From JBBQWZ01 sp038210135 (GTDB lineage Bacteria; Acidobacteriota; Terriglobia; Bryobacterales; Bryobacteraceae): DNA of 64,000 bases. The notes beneath the pieces are model-generated. The model was given only the letters and a program-made list of their open reading frames with translations, was not told the DNA's origin and searched no databases. Shown here piece after piece: positions 9,210 to 17,477 of this stretch (position 1 is the stretch's first letter; each line of letters opens with the position of its first letter). Location of the stretch: contig JBBQWZ010000002.1 of assembly GCA_038210135.1 (NCBI GenBank), forward strand, positions 124,001 to 188,000. Reading direction: 5' to 3'. The position numbers were made by a program, and so were the translations under genes.

Positions 9210-9950
9210 GATGCAGCCTTTCGAGGAAACGGATCGTGGCCCAACCGCCGCCAGACAGGGCTCGGCTAAACATGCGTAACCCGCACGTCCGGACCGCGAA
9301 CGAAGTGAGCGGACGCTCGCTCAGCCCTGAACCCCAGGCGTCAGCGACGGCTCCCGTCTCGTGCCGGAACACCGCTGACGCCTTAAAGTAGCCCCGCCGG
9401 TAAGGGCGGGAGATCCAGTGCGCACACGCCGGATGCCCGGAAAACTCCTCCGTGATGCTTCTTCCTAAATCACGCGGATAGCCAGAGGCGGAATGGCCCC
9501 CGAAGGCGCAATCGTTGGGTTTCAAGCGCGGCAATCGCGCGCCCTCGAATCGGCTGCGAATTCTGACCCAACAAAATTGGGTGCTTCCACTCAGTACCGC
9601 CCAATCGCCCATTTCCGTCGGGCGATAGAAGATAAATTTGGTCGATTTTGAAAAAAACCCGTCGGCGCTTCCGCTTTCCTTCCCGACCGGATCCGCAAAG
9701 CGGTCGTCTGCGGGCGAATTCTAAACGGGGACGATGCCGATTGCGTCAACATTTACATCAGTTTGTGGGATTCTTCTACAACTGAACCAAAGCACTACTG
9801 ACCGAAGCCTCTGAAGAAAAGCACGCAGGCGTTGCGCGAAATCACCAAGCCGCGTGCCGGGCTCAAGTTTCCGCCTGCTCGCCATCGAACGCCAAGCCAC
9901 GTTGGCCAACGGATTGCCTCTTGCGAGGTCGACCCTGAGGAGAGGCCACG
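9210..9950. other. Divergent intergenic region between the porin and the hydrogenase operon
   Basis: I see no gene in these 741 bases. A member of the dispersed repeat family lies at about 9287-9356, with core GACCGCGAACGAAGTGAGCGG and a related half CCTGAACCCCAGGCGTCAGCG. A hairpin CCCGCC-GGTAA-GGGCGGG sits near 9393-9411. Two further short inverted repeats are ACCCAA-CAAAA-TTGGGT near 9568-9584 and CGCCC-N-GGGCG near 9607-9626. The hydrogenase promoter is at the right end. Confidence 0.6.
9903..9917 (+). promoter_or_regulatory. Possible sigma-54 (-24/-12) promoter of the hydrogenase operon
   Basis: The sequence TGGCCAACGGATTGC places GG and GC at the exact sigma-54 spacing (consensus TGGCAC-N5-TTGC, two mismatches in the first box). 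Transcription would start near 9929. A strong ribosome site, GAGGAGAGG, precedes the ATG at 9951. Several [NiFe] uptake hydrogenases are sigma-54 dependent. No enhancer-binding activator gene is in the window. Confidence 0.4.
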
Positions 9951-11102
9951 ATGCCCCAGTCGCTCACGCCCGCATCCGACAATCCGGTAACCCGGTCGCT
10001 GTCACCCGGAATAGATCGCCGCAGCTTCTTCAAAGCCGTCCTACAAATTGCTGCTTCCGTCGGCTTGTCCGCGGTGGTAGCCAATCAGATGGCCGAAGCG
10101 GCCGTGCGTGGAAAGAAGCCCGTCGTCATTTGGCTTCACTTCCAGGACTGCACCGGCTGCACCGAGTCTCTCTTAAGGACGACGCAGCCTGGCCTGGCCG
10201 AACTGGTCCTCGACCTGATTTCTCTCGATTACCACGAGACCATCATGGCCGCCGCGGGCCACCAGGCCGAGCAAGCTCTACAAGCCTCGATGAAAGCCAA
10301 CGCGGGTAAATACATCCTGGTCGTCGAAGGCTCGATCCCAACGGCCAACAACGGCAACTTCATCCGCATCGCCGGGAAAACCGGCGTCAACATGTTGAAG
10401 GAAGTCGCGGAACACGCCGGCCTCGTGATCGCCGTCGGATCCTGCGCCTCCTGGGGCGGATTGCCATCGGCCGAGCCGAATCCCACTGGTGCCGTCGGCG
10501 CGCACGAAATCCTCAAGGGCACCAAGGTCATCAATCTCCCCGGCTGCCCCGCCAATCCGAATATCTTTCTGGCGACAGCCTTGCAGTACGCCACGCTCGG
10601 CACGTTGCCGGAGCTCGACAGCGACAATCGCCCCAAGTTCGCCTACGGACGGCTGATCCACGATCACTGCCCGCGCCGCGCCCACTTCGACGCCGGCCGC
10701 TTCGCCCAGCAGTTCGGCGACGAAGGCCATCGCCTCGGCTACTGCCTCTACAAGCTCGGATGCAAAGGTCCCGCGACCCACGCCAACTGCAGCACCAACC
10801 ATTTCTGCGAAGTGGTGGACGCCTGGCCCATCGGCATCGGCGCTCCCTGCTTCGGTTGCACCGAAAAGAAGCTCGCCTTCCGCATGCCAATGTTCCAGAC
10901 CGTCGACATAGATCGTCCGCGCCCGCCTGAGTTCTATCCCTCGATGACGGCAAAATACAGTAGCGTCAGCGCCGTCGCGACAGGCGTGGTCGGAGTGATT
11001 GCAGGCGCAGCCGCTGCCGGCGCGTTCAAGCTCTCAAAGAAAGTGAACGACAAGCCGGAATCCGAACCGGCTTCTGACAAACCCTCCGACGGAGGCAAAT
11101 AG
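9951..11102 (+). CDS. [NiFe] hydrogenase small subunit (Hyb/Hya type)
   Basis: This 383-residue subunit carries the electron-transfer Fe-S clusters of a membrane-bound uptake hydrogenase. A Tat signal with DRRSFFKAV near residues 23-31 directs folded export. The proximal-cluster motif is DCTGCTESLLR, with further conserved cysteines in GSCASWGG, LPGCPANP, DHCPRR, YCLYKLGCKGP, NCSTNHFC and APCFGCTE, as expected for proximal, medial and distal clusters. A hydrophobic C-terminal anchor (VSAVATGVVGVIAGAAAAG) would tie it to the membrane facing the periplasm. It is first in an operon whose next four genes overlap end to start. The stop overlaps the GTG of hybA by one base. Confidence 0.95.
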   Translation: MPQSLTPASDNPVTRSLSPGIDRRSFFKAVLQIAASVGLSAVVANQMAEAAVRGKKPVVIWLHFQDCTGCTESLLRTTQPGLAELVLDLISLDYHETIMAAAGHQAEQALQASMKANAGKYILVVEGSIPTANNGNFIRIAGKTGVNMLKEVAEHAGLVIAVGSCASWGGLPSAEPNPTGAVGAHEILKGTKVINLPGCPANPNIFLATALQYATLGTLPELDSDNRPKFAYGRLIHDHCPRRAHFDAGRFAQQFGDEGHRLGYCLYKLGCKGPATHANCSTNHFCEVVDAWPIGIGAPCFGCTEKKLAFRMPMFQTVDIDRPRPPEFYPSMTAKYSSVSAVATGVVGVIAGAAAAGAFKLSKKVNDKPESEPASDKPSDGGK

Positions 11103-12073
11103 TGAAACCCGAAAAGCAGGACGTTCAACCCGAAAAACAGGGAGTCAACCGGCGGGGGATGTTCCGCATTCTGCAGGCCGGTGCCGCCGCCGCAGTCATC
11201 GTGCCGAAGGCCCAGGCGCGGGTTGCCGAGGATCAGATTCGCTACGCGCCGAAGGGCGCTTACGCAATGTTGTACGACACCACGTTGTGCATCGGTTGCA
11301 AGGCCTGCGTTACAGCATGTAATGAGGCCAACCAGCTGCGTCCGGATCCCGGCTATTCCAAATACATCAACAACATTTATGAGGCTCCGCCTTCGCTGAA
11401 CTCGCAGACCAAGAACATTATCAAGCTCTACAAGAACAAAGAAAACACCGAGTGGTCGTTCGTTAAACAGCAATGCATGCACTGCGTGGATCCCTCCTGC
11501 GTGCAGGCTTGTCCGCTGTCCGCGTTGAGCAAGGGCGCCTTTGGCGTGGTCGCGTGGAACGGCAACCAGTGCATCGGATGCCGTTGCTGCCAGCTAGCCT
11601 GCCCCTTCAACATTCCGAAATTCGAATGGACCGCCGTCAATCCGAAAATCGTGAAATGCGAGTTCTGTAGCCACCTGCTGGCCGTCGGCAAGAAACCCGC
11701 CTGCACCTCGGTTTGCCCGCGCGGAGCCGTCATCTTTGGAACTCGCGACGACCTGCTCGCCGAGGCGAAAAAGCGGATAGCGGGCGCGCCCGGCAAGTAC
11801 TTCGACAATCGCGTGTACGGCGAAAAGGAAGGCGGGGGAACCCAGGTTCTCTACTTGTCCCACGTCCCGTTCACTAAAATCGGGCTCCCGGAACTCGGCG
11901 AAGAAGCCAACGCCGCCAAGGTCCGCACCAATTCCGAAACGATTTATCAGGGTGGCATCACGCCCCTGGTGATTTACGGCGCGCTGCTCGGCGTCACCCG
12001 GTATTTCTTCAAAGAGCACGTGAAGGAAGCCGAAGAAGAGAGCGCCCAAACCGGCCTGAAGGAGCAACTGTAA
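11102..12073 (+). CDS. hybA: HybA-like 4Fe-4S ferredoxin subunit of the hydrogenase
   Basis: This 323-residue protein relays electrons from the small subunit to the membrane quinone-reducing subunit. It starts at GTG, overlapping the previous stop. A Tat motif NRRGMFRIL lies near residues 17-25 and is followed by a short hydrophobic stretch. Four cysteine groups match HybA-type ferredoxins: CIGCKACVTAC, CMHCVDPSCVQAC, CIGCRCCQLAC and the CEFC...CTSVC pair. A C-terminal helix (GGITPLVIYGALLGVTRYF) is typical of HybA, unlike soluble ferredoxins. The gene order small-hybA-hybB-large is that of the E. coli hyb operon. Confidence 0.93.
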   Translation: MKPEKQDVQPEKQGVNRRGMFRILQAGAAAAVIVPKAQARVAEDQIRYAPKGAYAMLYDTTLCIGCKACVTACNEANQLRPDPGYSKYINNIYEAPPSLNSQTKNIIKLYKNKENTEWSFVKQQCMHCVDPSCVQACPLSALSKGAFGVVAWNGNQCIGCRCCQLACPFNIPKFEWTAVNPKIVKCEFCSHLLAVGKKPACTSVCPRGAVIFGTRDDLLAEAKKRIAGAPGKYFDNRVYGEKEGGGTQVLYLSHVPFTKIGLPELGEEANAAKVRTNSETIYQGGITPLVIYGALLGVTRYFFKEHVKEAEEESAQTGLKEQL

Positions 12074-13323
12074 TGAGTTCCGGCTTCGGCAAACCCAATG
12101 AATGGCGTCGCTCCATGGCGCTCGGCGGCCAGATGCTCACGCCTGCGTTTCTCATCGTCTCGGCGGTCGCCGCCCTCGGCCTGATCCTCAGCCTGTGGCG
12201 CGAATACGCCGGACTCGGCGCCGCTTCGGGTATGAACGACGGCTATTCCTGGGGCCTCTACAAGAACTTCAACGTCACCACGCTGACCGCCCTCGGCTCC
12301 GGCGGATACGCCCTCGGAATGCTGGTCTACGTCTTCGACCGGCGCAAATATCACGTCCTGATGAGGACCGCCCTGCTGGTCAGCATCCTCAGTTATTCCG
12401 CCGGCATGGTTTCGCTCGGCGTGGACGTCGGCCGCCCCTGGAACTTCATCTGGATGGGCATCCCCTGGGTCTGGAATATGGATTCCGTCCTGTTTGAAGT
12501 CGCGCTCTGCATGACAGCCTACGTCATGATCGCGCTCGACCTCGAGAATCTTGGTCCGCTCCTTGAGCGCCTGGAAGGCAAACAGTTCCCCAAGCTTGTC
12601 AACGAAATGGCGCACCTCGCGTTCCGCGTCGTGAAAGCCGTTTACCCCTTTTTCGTGGCTCTCGCCTTCATCCTGCCCAGCATGCACCAATCTTCCCTTG
12701 GCTCCCTGATGTATCAGGCGGGCCATCGCGTTCATCCCGTCTGGCAGACGCCCATGTTGCCGCTGCTCTACCTCCTGATGGCGTGGGTCATAGGACTCGC
12801 CTTTGTCGTCGTAGTCCTCGAAGCGTCCTGCGCCATTTGGAAGTTGCCCATGGATTGGAAACTGCTCTCCGGCATCGCCAGAATCTCCGGTTTCCTGGGA
12901 GTCGCCTGGTTCGTCATCCGCCTCGGCGAAGTCTGGTATCGCGGTGTCCTCGGAAAAGCGTTTCAGGGCGATCTCTTTACTGGCGTCTTCCTGGCGGAAA
13001 TGCTGATGGTCCTGATCCCATCGGTGATGCTGGCCTCCCCAGGCATCAGCGAGACTCCGCGGAAAGCTTTCAACCTGCTCATGATCCTTTGCGTCGGCGG
13101 AATGCTCTACCGCTACACGCCCACCACCATCGCGTTCATGCCCGGCGAGAATTACTCCTACTTCCCGTCCGTTATCGAAGTGCTCATGAGCCTGGGCTTC
13201 ATCGCCCTCGCCGTCATCGGCTACCTCTACACGGTCAAACGATTTCCTATCCTTCCCGTTCCCATGCAGCTGTATTTGCGAACGGCCGAACCCGCCGTAT
13301 GCGTTAAGGAGCAGATTGCATGA
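12073..13323 (+). CDS. hybB: HybB-like NrfD-family hydrogenase membrane subunit
   Basis: This 416-residue integral membrane protein of the NrfD/PsrC family has about ten transmembrane helices, for example LTPAFLIVSAVAALGLILSL and MLPLLYLLMAWVIGLAFVV. It has no cytochrome-type heme signature, in keeping with the family. Its role is to pass electrons from HybA to the quinone pool and possibly to couple this to proton movement. It overlaps hybA at the start (TAATG) and the large-subunit gene at the end (ATGA), which points to translational coupling and equal expression. Confidence 0.92.
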   Translation: MSSGFGKPNEWRRSMALGGQMLTPAFLIVSAVAALGLILSLWREYAGLGAASGMNDGYSWGLYKNFNVTTLTALGSGGYALGMLVYVFDRRKYHVLMRTALLVSILSYSAGMVSLGVDVGRPWNFIWMGIPWVWNMDSVLFEVALCMTAYVMIALDLENLGPLLERLEGKQFPKLVNEMAHLAFRVVKAVYPFFVALAFILPSMHQSSLGSLMYQAGHRVHPVWQTPMLPLLYLLMAWVIGLAFVVVVLEASCAIWKLPMDWKLLSGIARISGFLGVAWFVIRLGEVWYRGVLGKAFQGDLFTGVFLAEMLMVLIPSVMLASPGISETPRKAFNLLMILCVGGMLYRYTPTTIAFMPGENYSYFPSVIEVLMSLGFIALAVIGYLYTVKRFPILPVPMQLYLRTAEPAVCVKEQIA

Positions 13324-15020
13324 GTACGAGAATTGTCATCGACCCCGTGACCCGCATCGAGGGTCACCTCCGCATCGACGTCGAAGTCGGCGGTGGACGC
13401 GTCGGAGCCGCCTGGGCATCGGGCACCATGTGGAGAGGCATCGAGCAGATCCTTCTCGGCCGCGACCCGCGCGAAGCCTGGATCTTTGCCCAGCGCTTCT
13501 GCGGAGTCTGCACGACGGTGCACGCCATCTCCTCGGTCCGCGCGGTCGAAAACGCGCTCGGCCTGGTGGTCCCGAAGAATGCGCAATACATCCGCAACCT
13601 GATCCTCATCGCGCACGCCCTGCACGATCACATCGTGCACTTCTACCACCTCTGCGCGCTCGACTGGGTGGACGTCATCTCCGCCCTCAAAGCGGATCCC
13701 GCCAAAACCTCGGGCCTTGCGGAATCGCTTTCGCCCTGGATGCACAACTCGAAGAACGAGCTCAAAGGCGTGCAGGACAGGCTGAAGGGCTTCGTCGAAG
13801 CCGGCCAACTGGGCATGTTCTCGAACGGCTATTGGGGCCATCCGGCCATGCACCTGACGCCGGAAGTGAACCTGCTCGCCGTCTCGCACTACCTGCAGGC
13901 GCTCGAATTCCAGCGCAAAGCCAACCAGATCGTCGCCATCCTCGGCGGCAAGACCCCTAACATCCAGAACCTCGCCGTAGGCGGAGTCGCGAACGCCATC
14001 AACCTCGACAACCAGGCCACGTTGAACATGGAAAAGCTGCTGATGATTCGCGGCCTGTTCAACGAAGTCAGCACCTTTGTGCAGCAGGTTTATCTTCCGG
14101 ACGTTTGCGCCATCGGCGCGATGTATCCGGAATGGCTCGGCTATGGAGCCGGCGTGATGAACTACCTCGCCGTGCCGGACTTGCCCCTCGATGCCGAAGC
14201 CACCCAGTTCGATCTGCCCGGCGGCATCATCATCGATGGCGCTCTCGCCGGAGTCGCCCCCATCGCGAACCACAATAACGAGCGTCTGCGCAAAGGCGTT
14301 ACCGAGAACGTCGCCCGCGCCTTCTACAAAGGTAAGGAATCCAAACATCCGTGGGAAGGCGAAACCATCCCGGACTACACCGATTACAACGCCGAGGGCA
14401 AATACTCGTGGGTCAAGGCGCCGCGCTTTGAAGGCAAGCCGATGCAGGTCGGTCCACTCGCGCAAATCCTCGTCGGATACGCCAGCGGCCACGCGCTCAC
14501 CAAGAAGTGGGCCGACCTCGCTCTCGGTACGATCTCGACGATCGCCAAGACTCCGGTTGGCCCCGCGGCCCTGCACTCGACACTTGGCCGCGATGCCGCC
14601 CGCGCCATCCGCGCCGCCATGCTCTCCGAACTCGCCATGAAACACTGGCAGCTTCTGGTAGACAACATCGCCAAAGGCGACACCGACATCTACGTCAAGC
14701 CGAATTTCCCCAAAGGCGAAATCCGCGGCGTCGGCTTCCACGAAGCCCCTCGCGGAGCCCTGTCGCACTGGGTCGTCATCAACGACGGAAAAATTTCGAA
14801 CTATCAGGCCGTCGTTCCGACCACCTGGAACGCCAGTCCGCGCGATGAGAAGAACATCCCCGGGCCGTACGAAGCCTCGATCGCCGGCAACCCCGTCGCC
14901 GACGCGGAAAAGCCTCTCGAAGTTCTGCGCACAGTCCACTCCTTCGACCCGTGTCTCGCCTGCGCGGTCCACACTCTCGATCCGGAAGGCAAGGAAATCT
15001 CGCGGGTAAAAGTACTGTGA
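13320..15020 (+). CDS. [NiFe] hydrogenase large (catalytic) subunit
   Basis: This 566-residue subunit holds the Ni-Fe active site. The N-terminal L1 motif is RFCGVCTTVHAIS and the C-terminal L2 motif is DPCLACAVH, giving the four metal-binding cysteines. Residues after the final His (TLDPEGKEISRVKVL) form the peptide normally cut off by the maturation protease encoded next. The conserved start IVIDPVTRIEGHL is present. With HybA and HybB this makes a respiratory, H2-oxidising group 1 enzyme of the Hyb (1c-like) type. The group is inferred from gene content, since no phylogeny was run. Confidence 0.95.
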   Translation: MSTRIVIDPVTRIEGHLRIDVEVGGGRVGAAWASGTMWRGIEQILLGRDPREAWIFAQRFCGVCTTVHAISSVRAVENALGLVVPKNAQYIRNLILIAHALHDHIVHFYHLCALDWVDVISALKADPAKTSGLAESLSPWMHNSKNELKGVQDRLKGFVEAGQLGMFSNGYWGHPAMHLTPEVNLLAVSHYLQALEFQRKANQIVAILGGKTPNIQNLAVGGVANAINLDNQATLNMEKLLMIRGLFNEVSTFVQQVYLPDVCAIGAMYPEWLGYGAGVMNYLAVPDLPLDAEATQFDLPGGIIIDGALAGVAPIANHNNERLRKGVTENVARAFYKGKESKHPWEGETIPDYTDYNAEGKYSWVKAPRFEGKPMQVGPLAQILVGYASGHALTKKWADLALGTISTIAKTPVGPAALHSTLGRDAARAIRAAMLSELAMKHWQLLVDNIAKGDTDIYVKPNFPKGEIRGVGFHEAPRGALSHWVVINDGKISNYQAVVPTTWNASPRDEKNIPGPYEASIAGNPVADAEKPLEVLRTVHSFDPCLACAVHTLDPEGKEISRVKVL

Positions 15021-15550
15021 GTGCCGTCACCCTTCTTGGAATGGGCAACGTCCTGATGGGCGACGACGGCTACGGGCCGCACGTGCTCGCGGTACTGCGT
15101 GCCCGCTACGAAATCGATCCGGACGTCGAAATCCTCGACGTCGGGACGCCCGGCCTCGACATTACACCGTATCTCGCACGTCCCGGACGCACCGTCATCC
15201 TGGTCGATACGGTCCGCAGCGATGGCGCACCGGGCAGCTTGCGCCGTTACACCGGAGCGCAAATCATCGCCGGACGCCTCCGGCCGCGCTTGAGTCCCCA
15301 CGACCCCGCGCTCGCCGAAGCCCTCACGATGCTCGAAATCGAAGGCATGGCGCCAGCCGAATTCATCCTGCTCGGCGCGATCCCCGGGAAATCCGATATG
15401 GGCGCCGGACTCACCCCTGCGCTAGCCGCCGCCGTCGAGCCCATGATCGCCACCGTCCTCGAGGAACTCCGCAACCGCGGAGTCTGGAGCGGCGAACGCG
15501 AATCTTCTCTCAAACCCGACCTTTGGTGGGAAGCACCTGTCCTGGTCTAA
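15017..15550 (+). CDS. Hydrogenase maturation endopeptidase (HyaD/HybD family)
   Basis: This protease removes the C-terminal peptide of the large subunit after nickel insertion. The GTG at 15017 overlaps the large-subunit stop (GTGA), giving 177 residues; the frame is open further upstream but that part lies inside the large-subunit gene. The N-terminal GMGNVLMGDDGYGPHV carries the first acidic nickel ligand. The second lies in the ILDVGTPGLD region and the His ligand in LSPHDPA. An intrinsic terminator follows closely, so this gene closes the structural operon. Confidence 0.92.
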   Translation: MSAVTLLGMGNVLMGDDGYGPHVLAVLRARYEIDPDVEILDVGTPGLDITPYLARPGRTVILVDTVRSDGAPGSLRRYTGAQIIAGRLRPRLSPHDPALAEALTMLEIEGMAPAEFILLGAIPGKSDMGAGLTPALAAAVEPMIATVLEELRNRGVWSGERESSLKPDLWWEAPVLV

Positions 15551-15565
15551 CGGGTCTACTCCCAG

Positions 15566-15605
15566 CAGGACGCTGGTAAAATCGGCGTCCTGTTTCTTTT
15601 TCTTC
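15566..15605 (+). terminator. Intrinsic terminator after the hydrogenase structural operon
   Basis: A perfect 8-bp stem, CAGGACGC...GCGTCCTG with an 11-base loop (15566-15592), is followed by a T-rich run TTTCTTTTTCTT. This separates the structural genes from the hyp genes. Confidence 0.85.
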
Positions 15606-15830
15606 CAGCACCGAACCGCGACCGTCAGGGAGCGGACCCTGCACTCAGCACCAAACCGCGACCGAAGCGAGCGGACCCCAGCACTCAGCACCGAACCGTC
15701 AGGGAGCGGACCCTGCACTCCGCACCGAACCGCGACCGTCAGGGAGCGGACCCTGCACTCAGCACCGAACCGCGACCGAAGCGAGCGGACCCTGCACTCA
15801 GCACCGAACCGCGACCGTCAGGAAGCGGAC
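15606..15830. repeat. Tandem array of six ~38-bp repeats (dispersed intergenic family)
   Basis: Six near-identical units share the core CAGCACCGAACCGCGACCG. They come in two versions, one with GTCAGGGAGCGGACC and one with AAGCGAGCGGACC, partly alternating; the third copy lacks six bases. Each unit can form a short CCGC...GCGG stem. Relatives lie at 9287-9356, 27706-27855, 31331-31386 and 39426-39581, always between genes. Confidence 0.85.
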
Positions 15831-16137
15831 CTCTCTTCACGCAATCCCTCACCTTCGGTGCGCGAAAACGCTCAGCTTCAAACAGCCCGCTGACTGATTG
15901 GGTCATCCACACCAGCCCGGAGCCACTCGCCGGCACTCCGCCTACAACCCTCCCCACCCGGCGATCAACCCTTTCTACACCTCTGCCCTTTCCCTTTTCT
16001 GTTCGGATTCAACGTGTTCGGCGACCATTGTGGACCGTCCCGCACGTCACTCCAACACGCGTAAAATGCCGCCTGTGCGATCCCGCGAACGCTGGCCAGC
16101 AACGTGCCCCTGGCTAGGAGAAAGCTGGGTTTCTTTC
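15831..16137. other. Leader region upstream of the hyp operon
   Basis: I see no gene here. A TAAAAT box at 16062-16067 could be a -10 element, but no good -35 precedes it. A ribosome site CTAGGAGAAAG lies about 15-25 bases before the hypC start. An open frame upstream of hypC in this stretch has no recognisable protein content. Confidence 0.4.
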
Positions 16138-16389
16138 ATGTGTCTCGCAGTCCCTGGGCTGGTTGTCTACGAGGAAGTCAACGGACCGAGCCGCCTCGCC
16201 AAAGTGCAGTTCGGCGGCGTTGAGCGTCAAGTTTCTCTCGACTTCGTGCCGGATGCGAAAGTCGGAGACTACGTCCTGGTGCACGTAGGATTCGCCATTT
16301 CGATCGTGGACGGCGACGAAGCTCGCCGCACCCTGGAACTGCTCACCGAAATGGGCGCCCTCGAAGAAGTGGAGGGCCTCGCCGTATGA
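16138..16389 (+). CDS. hypC: Hydrogenase maturation chaperone HypC
   Basis: This 83-residue protein begins MCLAVPGLVV, the invariant HypC start in which Cys2 binds the Fe(CN)2CO group shared with HypD. The start is fixed by this motif even though the frame is open further upstream. The beta-barrel segments (AKVQFGGVERQVSLDFVP and GDYVLVHVGFAISIV) and a short acidic C-terminal helix are normal. The stop overlaps the hypD start (ATGA). It is first in a hypC-D-E-A-B unit. Confidence 0.95.
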   Translation: MCLAVPGLVVYEEVNGPSRLAKVQFGGVERQVSLDFVPDAKVGDYVLVHVGFAISIVDGDEARRTLELLTEMGALEEVEGLAV

Positions 16390-17477
16390 AGTACGTGGAC
16401 GAATTCCGCGATCCCGTGCGCGCCGGTCAGCTAGCGACCGCCATTCGCAACCGCGTCACCAAGCCCTGGGTTCTGATGGAAATCTGTGGCGGCCAAACCC
16501 ACACCATCATGCGCTACGGCCTGCCCGAACTCCTGCCGCCTGAAGTCGAGTTCGTCCACGGACCCGGTTGCCCGGTCTGCGTAACGCCCCTCGAAATGAT
16601 CGACTCCGCCATCGAAATCGCTGGTAGGCCGGACGTCATCATGGCCTGCTACGGCGACATGATGCGCGTGCCTGGATCCTCCACCGATCTTCTTCGCGCC
16701 CGCGCCGCCGGAGCCGACGTGCGGATCGTTTATTCGCCCACCGACGCGCTGAAAATCGCGCGCGAAAATCCCAACAAGGAAGTCGTCTTCTTCGGCATCG
16801 GCTTTGAAACCACCGCCCCGCCGAACGCCATGGCCGTCTGGATCGCGCGCCGCGAAAATCTCCGCAACTTCTCCATGCTCGGTTCGCACGTCCTCGTGCC
16901 GCCCGCCCTTCGGCTGATCCTCAGTTCCGAAGGCAACCGCGTCAACGGCCTGATCGCCCCTGGCCATGTTTGCACCATCATGGGCCTCAGCCAATACGAA
17001 GAGCTCTCGAGCGAGTTTCACGTCCCTATCGTCGCCGGAGGCTTCGAGCCTCTCGACCTGCTCGACGCCGCCTTCATGCTGGTCTGCCAACTCGAAGAGG
17101 GTCGCGCCGAAGTCGAAAACCAATACGGCCGCTGCATTCTCTCCGAAGGCAACGCCGCCGCGCAGAAAATCCTCAAGGACGTCTTCGAAATCGCCGACCG
17201 CAAGTGGCGCGGCATCGGAGTCATTCCGCAAAGCGGCCTCAACCTCCGCGCCGAATTCGGCGAGTGGGACGCTGCCCGCAAATTTGGAGTCACCGAGCGC
17301 GATGTCCCCGAACCCGCCGAATGTATCAGCGCCCTCGTCATGCAGGGCCGCAAAAAGCCCATCGACTGTCCCGCCTTCGGAACGCGCTGCACGCCCGAAG
17401 CTCCCCTTGGCGCGCCCATGGTCTCGAGCGAAGGCGCATGCGCCGCGTGGTTCCAGTTCAAAGGGGTAACCGTATGA
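16386..17477 (+). CDS. hypD: Hydrogenase maturation protein HypD
   Basis: This 363-residue iron-sulfur scaffold is where the Fe(CN)2CO moiety is assembled together with HypC. The characteristic motifs are present: CGGQTHTIMRYG, GPGCPVCVTP, a PGHVCTIMG segment, and the C-terminal cysteines in DCPAFGTRCTPEAPLGA and SEGACAAWF that hold the 4Fe-4S cluster. Length is normal. It overlaps hypC at the start and hypE at the end by four bases each. Confidence 0.96.
   Translation: MKYVDEFRDPVRAGQLATAIRNRVTKPWVLMEICGGQTHTIMRYGLPELLPPEVEFVHGPGCPVCVTPLEMIDSAIEIAGRPDVIMACYGDMMRVPGSSTDLLRARAAGADVRIVYSPTDALKIARENPNKEVVFFGIGFETTAPPNAMAVWIARRENLRNFSMLGSHVLVPPALRLILSSEGNRVNGLIAPGHVCTIMGLSQYEELSSEFHVPIVAGGFEPLDLLDAAFMLVCQLEEGRAEVENQYGRCILSEGNAAAQKILKDVFEIADRKWRGIGVIPQSGLNLRAEFGEWDAARKFGVTERDVPEPAECISALVMQGRKKPIDCPAFGTRCTPEAPLGAPMVSSEGACAAWFQFKGVTV

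Noticed and set aside
15606..15830. CRISPR array
   Set aside because: The units are contiguous tandem repeats without unique spacers, and no cas genes are nearby.
15739..15957. Short open frame reading PLPDGRGSVLSAG in the repeat array
   Set aside because: The apparent peptide arises from the tandem repeat itself. The same peptide-like string appears at 39426-39581, where it is also repeat DNA.
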